From JBBDXI01 sp040902425 (GTDB lineage Bacteria; Planctomycetota; Phycisphaerae; Phycisphaerales; UBA1924), in NCBI GenBank assembly GCA_040902425.1, contig JBBDXI010000028.1, positions 62,001 to 126,000 on the forward strand: 64,000 bases of DNA, in the 5' to 3' direction. Every line of letters starts with the position of its first letter. Position 1 is the first letter of the stretch. This document shows positions 7,904 to 15,792 of the stretch, piece after piece. The translations under genes and the position numbers were made by a program. The notes beneath the pieces are model-generated. The model saw only the letters and a list, made by a program, of their open reading frames with translations, had not been told where the DNA came from and made no database searches.

Positions 7904-8839
7904 ATGGCGTTTCTCACCAGCGTCCCGCCCGTCGCCCAGCCGAGCCGCTCATGCGGCCCCCGGGATCCGTGGCGGCGGCCGGAATCCAACGGCTTCAAAG
8001 AAGCCGCCAAGGCCTTGGGTGTTGCGCTGGTGCTCAGCGCCCCGCTCTCGGCCGCCGGCGGATCCGTCATGTATGCCTACTACGCCGACCAGCACACCCA
8101 GCGCCTGCGGGCGACCGCGTTCCGTGAGGCGCACACGCGCCTCGCCAGCGCCCCAGCCCTCCCCGTACTGCCGGTCCCCGTAGTAGCGCACGGACGCGAC
8201 CTCTACCTGACCACATGCACGGCCTGCCATGGCCCGCGGGGAAAGGGCGTCGAGGGCCTCGGCAAGGACCTGACCGTCAGCGCCTTCGTCGCCTCCCTCG
8301 CCGACCCCGACCTCCACCGCTTCCTCGCCGTCGGCCGGCAGGCCGCCGTGCCCATGCCCCCCAAGGGCGGGAACCCCGACCTCACCGACGCCGACCTCTC
8401 CGACGTGGTCGCCTACCTGCGGGGCATCCAGGACCCGCGCCGCATGCCCGACCTGCCGCCCCCCGTCATCGCCGCCGCCGCCCCGCCCAGCGAGGCGCAG
8501 AAGGCCGCGGCCCTCGCGGCCGCGGGCGGCGATGCCGAGCTGGCCGACTTCATCGCCCAGGGCGCCCAGGTCTTCGCCGGCACGTGCGTGGCCTGCCACG
8601 GGAAGGACGCCCGGGGCCTTCCCGGCAACGGGAAGGACCTCGTGACCAGCACATTCTGCGGGACGACCAGCGACGACGACCTCCTCGCCTTCCTGAAGCG
8701 CGGGCGCGACCCCGGGGACCCGGCGAACACCACCAGGGTGGGCATGCCCGCCAGGGGCGGCAACCCCGCCCTCAGCGACGACGACCTCCTCGACGTGATC
8801 GCGTACCTCCGCTCGCTCCAGACCGCCAGCGCCAAGTAG
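7904..8839 (+). CDS. Membrane-anchored dihaem cytochrome c, nos-cluster electron carrier
   Basis: 311 residues from the ATG at 7904, chosen because GGAGAG sits six bases upstream (an in-frame ATG at 7808 lacks one). An N-terminal hydrophobic segment (about 36-60) anchors it to the membrane. Two cytochrome c domains follow: haem motif C105-T-A-C-H109 with a likely Met ligand in VPMPPKGGNP, and C228-V-A-C-H232 with Met in RVGMPARGGNP. The two halves are similar, suggesting internal duplication. Directly upstream of nosZ, it most likely passes electrons from the quinol pool or a bc1-type complex to nitrous oxide reductase. Confidence 0.88.
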   Translation: MAFLTSVPPVAQPSRSCGPRDPWRRPESNGFKEAAKALGVALVLSAPLSAAGGSVMYAYYADQHTQRLRATAFREAHTRLASAPALPVLPVPVVAHGRDLYLTTCTACHGPRGKGVEGLGKDLTVSAFVASLADPDLHRFLAVGRQAAVPMPPKGGNPDLTDADLSDVVAYLRGIQDPRRMPDLPPPVIAAAAPPSEAQKAAALAAAGGDAELADFIAQGAQVFAGTCVACHGKDARGLPGNGKDLVTSTFCGTTSDDDLLAFLKRGRDPGDPANTTRVGMPARGGNPALSDDDLLDVIAYLRSLQTASAK

Positions 8840-8913
8840 ACCCAAGCCGCCGCCATCCCCGGACCGGGCGCGTCGCCCGCTCGGGAGCCCGGATCAAAGA
8901 AGGGACATCGACC

Positions 8914-11016
8914 ATGCCCACCCCCACGAGCCCCCGCCCCCCCGCCCACCCCGTCCTCGCACGAGCCCTCGCCGGAGCGGTCCTCGCGGGGATCGCCCTC
9001 GCGGCCGCCGCCCCCGACGCCGCCGGCCAGGAGACCCGGCGCCGCCGCCGCCCCGTCGAGGAGGCCAAGCCCCTGGAGCTGACCGCCGCGCAGGTGGCCG
9101 ACCTCACGAAGATCGCCAACGAGCGGAAGCTGCAGCTGGCCGACCTGCTCGCCGCCGCCAAGACCTACACCCCCAGCGGCCGGCACGACGAGTACCTGCT
9201 CTTCTCCTCCGGGGGCCAGAGCGGGCAGGTGTTCGTGATGGGCGTGCCCTCGATGCGGCTGCTCCGGTCGATCGCGGTCTTCACGCCCGAGCCCTGGCAG
9301 GGCTACGGCTATGCCGGCGAGAAGGACCACGCCCGCGAGATGCTGAAGATCAACAACCGCCCGGTCGAGTGGGGCGACACCCACCACCCGGCGCTCTCCG
9401 AGACCGCGGGCGACTACGACGGCCAGTTCCTCTTCATCGGCGACAAGGGCAACGCGCGGATGGCCGTGATCGACCTGCGCGACTTCGAGACCAAGCAGAT
9501 CGTCAAGAACCCGCTGACCATCAGCGACCACGGCGCCGCCTTCGTGACCCCGGACACCGACTACGTCGTCGAGGGAGGGCAATACGCCACCGTCCTGGGC
9601 TACGGCTACGCCACGCCGGACGACTACAAGAAGTCCTACCGCGGGATGGTCACGTTCTGGAAGTTCGACCGTGCCAGGGGCCGCATCAACGAGGCCGAGT
9701 CCTTCGCCCTCGAGCTGCCCCCCTACTGGCAGGACCTCGCCGACGCCGGCAAGGCCGCCTCCGACGGCCTGGTCTTCATCAACTCGTTCAACAGCGAGAT
9801 GGCCACCGGCGGCGTCGAGCAGGGCAAGCCGCCGTTCGAGGCCGGGGCCAGCATGCGCGACACCGACTACCTGCACATCATCGACTGGAGGAAGGCCGAG
9901 GCCGCGGTGAAGGCGGGCAAGGCCGAGAAGATCAACGGCTTCCCCGTGCTCAGCATCGCCACCACCGTCGCCGAGGGCATCCTCCACTTCACCCCCGAGC
10001 CCAAGAGCCCCCACGGCGTGGATGTCACGCCCAACGGGCAGCACATCGTCGTGGCCGGCAAGCTCGACCCCCACGTCACCATCTACGGCGCCGCGCGCAT
10101 CCGCCAGGCGATCGCCGAGAAGAAGTACAGCGGCACGGATGAGTACGGCGTGCCCATCCTGGACTTCGACGCCGTCATGGAAGCCCAGGTCGAGCTGGGC
10201 CTCGGGCCCCTGCACACCCAGTTCGACGACAAGGGCTACGCCTACACCTCCCTCTTCCTCGACTCCGCCGTCGCCCGCTGGAGCCTCGGCGGGGAGTACG
10301 CCTCGAAGCACGGCGAGCAGCCCTGGAAGCTGATCACCAAGACGCCGGTCCACTACAACATCGGCCACCTCTGCGCCGCCGAGGGCGACACCGTCTCACC
10401 CGACGGCCGGTTCCTGATCGCCATGAACAAGTGGTCCGTGGACCGCTTCTTCCCCACCGGCCCGCTGCTCCCGCAGAACTTCCAGCTGCTCGACATCACC
10501 GCGCCCGGCACCACCATGCCCGTCCTCTACGATGCGCCCGTCGGCGTCGGCGAGCCGCACTACTGCCAGATGATCAAGGCCGACAAGCTCAAGCCCTGGA
10601 CCGTCTACCCCCAGGTCGGCTGGAACTCCCGCACCCAGTCCCTCGACCACCGCGCCCCGCAGAAGGGCAAGGAGGGCGTGACCCGCGAGGGCAACAAGGT
10701 GTTGGTCACCATGACCGCCATCCGCAGCCACTTCTCGCCCGAGCACGTCGAGGTCGAGGAGGGCGACGTGGTCACCTGGCGGATCGTGGCGCTCGAGAGC
10801 ACCCAGGATGCCACCCACGGCTTCTGCATCGGCGCGTACAACATCAACCTCAGCCTCGAGCCCGGCGAGTTCGAGGAGTTCACCTTCACCGCCCACACCC
10901 CCGGCACCTACCCCTTCTACTGCACCGAGTTCTGCTCCGCCCTCCACCTGGAGATGATGGGGTACCTCCACATCAAGCCCAGCGCCTCGCCGCGCCCCGT
11001 CGCCGAGAAGAACTAG
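8914..11016 (+). CDS. nosZ: Nitrous oxide reductase NosZ, clade II-like (Sec-exported)
   Basis: 700 residues; reduces N2O to N2 in the periplasm, the last step of denitrification. The N-terminus is a Sec-type signal peptide (ALAGAVLAGIALAAAAP) with no twin-arginine motif ahead of the hydrophobic core, as in clade II enzymes. The seven-bladed propeller carries CuZ-site His residues, including H157-H158 in WGDTHHPALSE. The C-terminal cupredoxin holds the CuA site C670-x3-C674-x3-H678-x2-M681 (CTEFCSALHLEMM) and an upstream His in DATHGFC. ATG 8914 follows AGAAGGGA. It heads a run with the NosB/NosD fusion and nosFYL, which build and load the copper sites. Confidence 0.97.
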   Translation: MPTPTSPRPPAHPVLARALAGAVLAGIALAAAAPDAAGQETRRRRRPVEEAKPLELTAAQVADLTKIANERKLQLADLLAAAKTYTPSGRHDEYLLFSSGGQSGQVFVMGVPSMRLLRSIAVFTPEPWQGYGYAGEKDHAREMLKINNRPVEWGDTHHPALSETAGDYDGQFLFIGDKGNARMAVIDLRDFETKQIVKNPLTISDHGAAFVTPDTDYVVEGGQYATVLGYGYATPDDYKKSYRGMVTFWKFDRARGRINEAESFALELPPYWQDLADAGKAASDGLVFINSFNSEMATGGVEQGKPPFEAGASMRDTDYLHIIDWRKAEAAVKAGKAEKINGFPVLSIATTVAEGILHFTPEPKSPHGVDVTPNGQHIVVAGKLDPHVTIYGAARIRQAIAEKKYSGTDEYGVPILDFDAVMEAQVELGLGPLHTQFDDKGYAYTSLFLDSAVARWSLGGEYASKHGEQPWKLITKTPVHYNIGHLCAAEGDTVSPDGRFLIAMNKWSVDRFFPTGPLLPQNFQLLDITAPGTTMPVLYDAPVGVGEPHYCQMIKADKLKPWTVYPQVGWNSRTQSLDHRAPQKGKEGVTREGNKVLVTMTAIRSHFSPEHVEVEEGDVVTWRIVALESTQDATHGFCIGAYNINLSLEPGEFEEFTFTAHTPGTYPFYCTEFCSALHLEMMGYLHIKPSASPRPVAEKN

Positions 11017-11075
11017 CCCGTTGCCCCGCCCGCGCGGAAGCGCCGGCGGGGCTTTCCACCACGGATCGGAGCCCC

Positions 11076-13256
11076 ATGCCCAGCATCTTCGGCAAGCTCA
11101 TCGGCCCCCGGGTTCCCCCCGAGGACCTCCGCGCCCGCCCCCTCCGCTACGGCCTCCCCACCGTCCTGCTCTCCGTTGCCCGCGTGCTGCTGCTGGTCTC
11201 GGTCTTCCTCCCCTACTGGCATATGGAGCTGGTCGCCCCGCAGTACCCCGGCGGCCTCTTCCTGACCGCCTACGTCAACCACCTCACCGGCGATGTCAAG
11301 GAGATCGACGGCCTCAACCACTACATCGGGATGCGCCCCCTCGGCGAGGCCGCCCACTTCGAGAAGTCGATCGCCGTCTGGGCCGTCATCGCCATGTTCC
11401 TCATGGTCGAGGGCGCGATGTTCATCCACAGCCGCTGGGCCCTGCTCCTGGCCCTCCCCGCCGTGCTCTTCCCCGCCGGCTTCCTCGCCGACCTCCAGTA
11501 CTGGATGGCCGAGTTCGGCCAGAACCTCGACCCCAGCGCCCCGCTCTCCGCCTCCGTCAAGCCCTTCACGCCAACCGTCCTTGGCGAGGGCGGCATCGGC
11601 CAGTTCAGGACCTACGCCGACATCGGCCTTGGGCTCTGGCTCGCCTTCGCCAGCTCCGCCATCACCATCCTCGCCTTCTACTTCCACCGCCGCGCCTACA
11701 AGCCGCTGGCCGAACGCGCCGACACCCCCCTCGCGCGCGCCTGCGCCTGCGGCGGCCGGGTGCGGCAAGCAGGCCGGGGCGAGGGCGGCATGAACCGGCT
11801 CCTCGCCACGCTCGCCGTCGCCCTCATCGCCGGCGCCCGCCCCGCCGCGGGGCAACCGCCCGCCGACGGCATGGCGCCCCCGGCCGCGCTCGCCGCCGGC
11901 CCCGCTCCCCGCCCCGCCGGCCCCGTCAACACCGGCGCCATCGGACGCATGATCGAGGCCGCCCCGCCGGGCGCCACCGTCCGCGTCCCCGCCGGCCTCT
12001 ACCGCGAGCACATCCGCATCGCCCGGCCCCTCACCCTCATCGGCGAGGGCCGCCCCGTGATCGACGGCGAAGGGCGCGGCGACATCGTCGAGATCGTCGC
12101 CCCCGGGGTCACCCTCCGCGGCTTCACCATCCGCGGCACCGGCATCGACCTCGACAAGGAGAACGCCGCCATCCGCGTCTGGGCCGGGCGGGCCACGCTG
12201 GAGGACAACACCCTCGAGGATGTCCTCTTCGGCATCGATCTGCGCGAGTCGCCCGACAGCGTGATCCGCAACAACCGCATCGGCGGCAAAGCCCTCGACA
12301 TCGCCCGGCGCGGCGACGGCCTCCGCCTCTGGCGGGCCGACCGGGCCCTCGTCGAGGGCAACACCATCCACGACGGGCGCGACGCCGTGCTCTGGTACTC
12401 CACCGGCGTCACCGCCCGCAACAACACGTCCCGCGCCTGCCGCTACGGCTTCCACCTCATGTTCAGCGACGACGTCACCCTCGAGGGCAACCACCTCGAG
12501 GGGAACTCCGTCGGGATCTACCTCATGTACTCCCGCGGCGTCCGGGTCCGCGGCAACCGCCTCATCCGCAACCGCGGCCCCAGCGGCTACGGCCTGGGCT
12601 TCAAGGAGACCGACCGCTTCACCGTCGAGAACAACCTCATCGCCGGCAACCGCGTCGGCATCTACCTCGACGGCTCGCCGTTCACCGCCGACCAGCCGGG
12701 CGCCTTCACCCGCAACATCATCGCCCGCAACGACGCCGGCGTCACGTTCCTCCCCGCCGTCCGCGGCAACGAGTTCACCCTCAACAGCTTCATCGACAAC
12801 CTCGAGCAGGTCGGCGTCGCGGGACGCGGCGAGCTCAGGGGCAACGCCTTCTGGAAGGGCGAGACCGGCAACTTCTGGAGCGACTACACCGGCTACGACC
12901 AGGACCACGACGGCGTCGGCGACTTCGTCCACGAGTCCCGCACCCTCTTCGAGAACCTCATGGACCGCGAGCCCAAGCTGCGGATCCTGCTCTTCAGCCC
13001 CGCCCAGCAGGCCATCGAGTTCGTCGGCCGGGCCCTCCCCGCCGTCCGCCCCGAGTCCGCGTTTGTGGACGAGGTCCCCCTCATGAGGCCGCCCCCGATC
13101 GAGGGCCTCGCACCCCTGCCCGGCTCCGGCAGCGGCCGCCCGGGCCTCGCCCTCGCCAGCGCCGCCCTCCTCGCCCTCGGCGGGGCCCTCGTCGCCGCCG
13201 GCCGCTCCCCCGCATTCTCCACCGAGGCCGCCAGGCCCAGGGAACCAAACCCGTGA
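11076..13256 (+). CDS. nosD: NosB-like membrane domain fused in frame to copper-site maturation protein NosD
   Basis: One uninterrupted 726-residue frame holds two parts. Residues 1-238 match the polytopic membrane protein found after nosZ in clade II clusters (about four helices; FLPYWHMELVAPQYPGG and GLNHYIGMRPLGEA are recognisable). Residues 239-726 are NosD: a Met followed by a signal-like segment (LLATLAVALIAGARPAAG), then right-handed beta-helix (CASH) repeats such as NTLEDVLFGIDL and NNLIAGNRVGIYLDG, and a C-terminal hydrophobic stretch. No stop separates them. NosD is periplasmic and works with NosFY to supply sulfur for CuZ assembly. The internal ATG at 11790 could also start NosD alone. 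The stop TGA overlaps the GTG of nosF. Confidence 0.9.
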   Translation: MPSIFGKLIGPRVPPEDLRARPLRYGLPTVLLSVARVLLLVSVFLPYWHMELVAPQYPGGLFLTAYVNHLTGDVKEIDGLNHYIGMRPLGEAAHFEKSIAVWAVIAMFLMVEGAMFIHSRWALLLALPAVLFPAGFLADLQYWMAEFGQNLDPSAPLSASVKPFTPTVLGEGGIGQFRTYADIGLGLWLAFASSAITILAFYFHRRAYKPLAERADTPLARACACGGRVRQAGRGEGGMNRLLATLAVALIAGARPAAGQPPADGMAPPAALAAGPAPRPAGPVNTGAIGRMIEAAPPGATVRVPAGLYREHIRIARPLTLIGEGRPVIDGEGRGDIVEIVAPGVTLRGFTIRGTGIDLDKENAAIRVWAGRATLEDNTLEDVLFGIDLRESPDSVIRNNRIGGKALDIARRGDGLRLWRADRALVEGNTIHDGRDAVLWYSTGVTARNNTSRACRYGFHLMFSDDVTLEGNHLEGNSVGIYLMYSRGVRVRGNRLIRNRGPSGYGLGFKETDRFTVENNLIAGNRVGIYLDGSPFTADQPGAFTRNIIARNDAGVTFLPAVRGNEFTLNSFIDNLEQVGVAGRGELRGNAFWKGETGNFWSDYTGYDQDHDGVGDFVHESRTLFENLMDREPKLRILLFSPAQQAIEFVGRALPAVRPESAFVDEVPLMRPPPIEGLAPLPGSGSGRPGLALASAALLALGGALVAAGRSPAFSTEAARPREPNP
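11778..11793 (+). promoter_or_regulatory. Internal ribosome site and ATGA at the NosB/NosD junction
   Basis: GGCGAGGGCGGC immediately precedes ATG 11790, the natural NosD start with its own signal peptide. In the +1 frame a TGA at 11791-11793 overlaps this ATG, giving the same ATGA arrangement used elsewhere in the cluster. This suggests the NosB reading frame ancestrally ended here and was joined by an indel, perhaps in the C6 run at 11725-11730. Confidence 0.45.
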
Positions 13257-14197
13257 TCACCATCAGCCACGTCACCAAGCGCTTCGGCCGGGCCCGCGCG
13301 GTCGACGACGCCGGCCTCGCCCTCGCCCCCGGCGACGCCGTCGCCCTCTGGGGAACCAACGGCGCGGGCAAGACCACCCTCATCCGCTGCATCCTCGGCC
13401 TCATCCGCTTCCGCGGCCGGATCACGGTGGGCGGCTTTGACTCCCTCCGCCAGGGCAAGCGCGCCCGCCAACTCATCGGCTACGTCCCCCAGGAGATCGG
13501 CTTCCACGACGACCTCCGCCTCGCCGAGGCCGTTGCCTTCTACGCCCGCCTCAAAGGCCTCGGCCGCGTCCCCGCCGCCCCCGTGCTCGCCGAGGTCGGC
13601 CTCAGCGGCCACGAGTCCAAGCGAATCCGCGAACTCTCCGGCGGCATGAAGCAGCGACTCGCGCTCGCCCTGGCGCTCCTGGGCGATCCCCCCGTCCTCA
13701 TCCTCGACGAGGTCACCGCCAGCCTCGACGCCTGCGGGCGCGAGGAGTTCATCGCGCTCCTCTCGCGGCTCATCCGCGCCGGCTCCGGCGCCCCCACCGG
13801 CGCCCAACCCCGCCGGACGCTCCTTTTCGCCTCCCACCGCGTCGAGGAGGTTGCCCGCCTCGCCACCCGCGTCATCACGCTCGACAAGGGCCGCACCACC
13901 GGCGAGACGCCCGCCGCGGAGTTCGCGCAGCGCCAGGCGATGGCCGTCGCCGCGCCCGGAGTCGCCATTCCCACCCTCCACCTACACATCGCCGTCGGCC
14001 TGCGCGAGCACGCCGCGGCCGTGCTCCGCCGAGCCGGCTTCACCCCCTCGCACAACGGCGTGGGCCTGCTGGTCCCGGTCCAGGGCGGCCGCAAGGCGGC
14101 GCCGCTGCGGCTGCTCGCCGACGCCCGCGTGGAGGTGGACGACTTTGACCTCCTCGGCAGCGCCCCCACCCCGGCCGCCACGGAGGCCCACCCATGA
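13253..14197 (+). CDS. nosF: ABC transporter ATP-binding protein NosF
   Basis: 314 residues, starting with GTG that overlaps the nosD stop (GTGA). Walker A is GTNGAGKTT, the Q-loop YVPQEIGF, the signature LSGGMKQR, Walker B VLILDEVTASLD and the switch His in FASHRVEE. A C-terminal extension of about 80 residues follows the ATPase core. NosF powers the NosY permease; together with NosD they deliver a sulfur species needed to assemble the CuZ cluster of NosZ. The stop TGA overlaps the ATG of nosY, so nosD-F-Y-L are translationally coupled. Confidence 0.93.
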   Translation: MITISHVTKRFGRARAVDDAGLALAPGDAVALWGTNGAGKTTLIRCILGLIRFRGRITVGGFDSLRQGKRARQLIGYVPQEIGFHDDLRLAEAVAFYARLKGLGRVPAAPVLAEVGLSGHESKRIRELSGGMKQRLALALALLGDPPVLILDEVTASLDACGREEFIALLSRLIRAGSGAPTGAQPRRTLLFASHRVEEVARLATRVITLDKGRTTGETPAAEFAQRQAMAVAAPGVAIPTLHLHIAVGLREHAAAVLRRAGFTPSHNGVGLLVPVQGGRKAAPLRLLADARVEVDDFDLLGSAPTPAATEAHP

Positions 14198-15087
14198 CCG
14201 CCCTCCCCGCCGACCCCGCGATGGCCGCCGCGCTCCGCCCCCCCGCCCCCGCCGGCCTTGTCCGCAACACCCTCACCCTCGCCCGGCGCGAGCTGCGCGA
14301 CGCCGTCCGCTCCCGCTGGTTCATCCTCTACACCCTCGCCTTCGCCGGCCTGGGCCTCGCCGTCTCCTACATCTCCTCCGCCGGCGCCGGAGGGTCCATG
14401 TCCCTCTCCACTTTCGGCCGCACCACCGCCGGGCTCGTCAACCTCGTCCTCCTCGTCGTCCCCCTCATGGCCCTCACCGCCGGCGCCGGCGCCATCGCCT
14501 CCGACCGCGAGCGCGGCGTCCTCACCTACCTTCTCTCCCAACCCGTGTCCCGCCTCGAGGTCATCCTCGGCAAGTACCTCGGCCTCGCCGGCGCCCTGCT
14601 CGCCTGCCTCGCCCTCGGCCTTGGCTCCTGCGCCGCCATCATGGCCTGGCAGGGCCAGACCACCGGTCCCTCGAGCATCCTCTGGCTCGGCGGCCTCGCC
14701 TTCGCCCTCGCCCTGGGCATGCTCAGCGTCGGCATGCTCGTCTCCGTCCTCGCCCGCAGGGCCTCCGTCGCCGTCGGCACCGCCGTCTTCCTCTGGCTCA
14801 CCCTCGTCTTCGCCACCGACCTGGCCCTCATGGCCGGCGCCATGGCCATGCGCCTCCGCATCGAGGAGCTCTTCGCCCTCTCCCTCCTCAACCCCCTTCA
14901 GGTCTTCAAGATGTGGTCCCTCCACGCCGCCGAGGCCTCCCTCGACGTCCTCGGCCCCGCCGGCCTCTACGCCACCGAGGAGTACGGCGCCCGCCTCCAC
15001 CTCCTCTTCGCCGCGAGTCTCGGGGCCTGGGTCTTGATCCCCCTCGCGTCCGCGGTAGCCATTTTCAGCCGGAGATCACCCCTGTGA
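14194..15087 (+). CDS. nosY: ABC-2 type permease NosY
   Basis: 297 residues with about six membrane helices in the ABC-2 permease arrangement. A cytoplasmic N-terminus (LARRELRDAVRSRWF) leads into the first helix, and the loop AIASDRERGVLTYLLSQPVSR is the conserved pre-helix stretch of this family. It is the membrane partner of the NosF ATPase. ATG 14194 overlaps the nosF stop and its own TGA overlaps the GTG of nosL. Confidence 0.92.
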   Translation: MTALPADPAMAAALRPPAPAGLVRNTLTLARRELRDAVRSRWFILYTLAFAGLGLAVSYISSAGAGGSMSLSTFGRTTAGLVNLVLLVVPLMALTAGAGAIASDRERGVLTYLLSQPVSRLEVILGKYLGLAGALLACLALGLGSCAAIMAWQGQTTGPSSILWLGGLAFALALGMLSVGMLVSVLARRASVAVGTAVFLWLTLVFATDLALMAGAMAMRLRIEELFALSLLNPLQVFKMWSLHAAEASLDVLGPAGLYATEEYGARLHLLFAASLGAWVLIPLASAVAIFSRRSPL

Positions 15088-15620
15088 GCCCTGAACTCCC
15101 CCATTCCCGGCCTTCGGCGTGGCGTGTGCCTCTTATCCTCGCGTCCACCCTGACCACTCTTTTCGCCGCCTCCTGCGGCCGCGAGCCCCTCAGCGGCCCA
15201 CCGGACCTGCGGCTGGCCCGCGAGGAATGCGCCGAATGCGGCATGCTCATCATGGAGGACCGCTTCTCCGCCGCGGCCCTGGTCGAGCACGACGGGCACC
15301 GCTCCTACGCCTTCTACGACGACATAGGCTGCCTCCTGGACCACGAGCACGCTGAGGGGGCCCGCGTCGTTCAACGCTTGGTCCACGATGCGCCTTCGCA
15401 TCGGTGGATCGACGCCCATACCGCCGCCTACCTCGCGGCAAACCCTGAGAAGCTCCCCACGCCCATGGGCACGGGCATCGCCGCCTACGACGATCGAGAG
15501 GGCGCTGAACGCGCCAAGGCGGAACACGGTGGGCAGATGCTGGATTGGGCCGGCATCCAGGCCGCCCGCCTCGAGCACCGTCGCGCTCGCGGCTTGACCG
15601 TTGGCAGTCCTCCCAAGTGA
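15084..15620 (+). CDS. nosL: Copper-binding lipoprotein NosL
   Basis: 178 residues from GTG 15084, which overlaps the nosY stop. The N-terminal signal (LILASTLTTLFAAS) ends at Cys31; the lipobox is imperfect (Ala at -3) but lipidation is likely. The family hallmark is C49-A-E-C52-G-M54 followed by LIMEDRFSAAALVEHDG. NosL binds Cu(I) and hands it to apo-NosZ in the periplasm. Last gene of the nos run; 170 bp then separate it from a convergent gene. Confidence 0.92.
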   Translation: MSPELPHSRPSAWRVPLILASTLTTLFAASCGREPLSGPPDLRLAREECAECGMLIMEDRFSAAALVEHDGHRSYAFYDDIGCLLDHEHAEGARVVQRLVHDAPSHRWIDAHTAAYLAANPEKLPTPMGTGIAAYDDREGAERAKAEHGGQMLDWAGIQAARLEHRRARGLTVGSPPK

Positions 15621-15685
15621 CATAAGCCGAGCGAACGACCTTGGGCTACTTGTGCCCCTGCTCCGCAGGCGACTTCCCAGCGGCT

Positions 15686-15774
15686 GCCGGTGTTTCGTCG
15701 TAGCCGGAAGAATCTGCGCTGGGGATGGCAGCCCCCCAGGCTAGAACGTCGAGGGTTCCAATCCCTTCGCCGGC
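15686..15774 (+). other. tRNA-like 3' arm, possible tRNA remnant
   Basis: Bases 15751-15767 read GAGGGTTCCAATCCCTT, a good T-arm with a GGTTC-x-A-x-TCC loop. The following CGCCGGC (15768-15774) pairs with GCCGGTG at 15686-15692 as an acceptor-like stem. Between them the D-arm and an anticodon loop with U33 cannot be fitted at normal spacing. A functional tRNA is unlikely; a decayed tRNA or chance similarity are both possible. The rest of the 170-bp gap shows no gene. Confidence 0.2.
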
Positions 15775-15792
15775 TCTTGCGGTTCTCGGGGC

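Noticed and set aside
8413..10368. 651-residue minus-strand frame opposite the cytochrome c and nosZ genes
   Set aside because: Val/Gly/Asp-biased composition with no motif; the plus strand encodes NosZ with its copper ligands.
11013..12932. 639-residue minus-strand frame opposite nosD
   Set aside because: Repetitive Ala/Gly/Asp/Val sequence mirrors beta-helix codons on the other strand; no domain or ribosome site.
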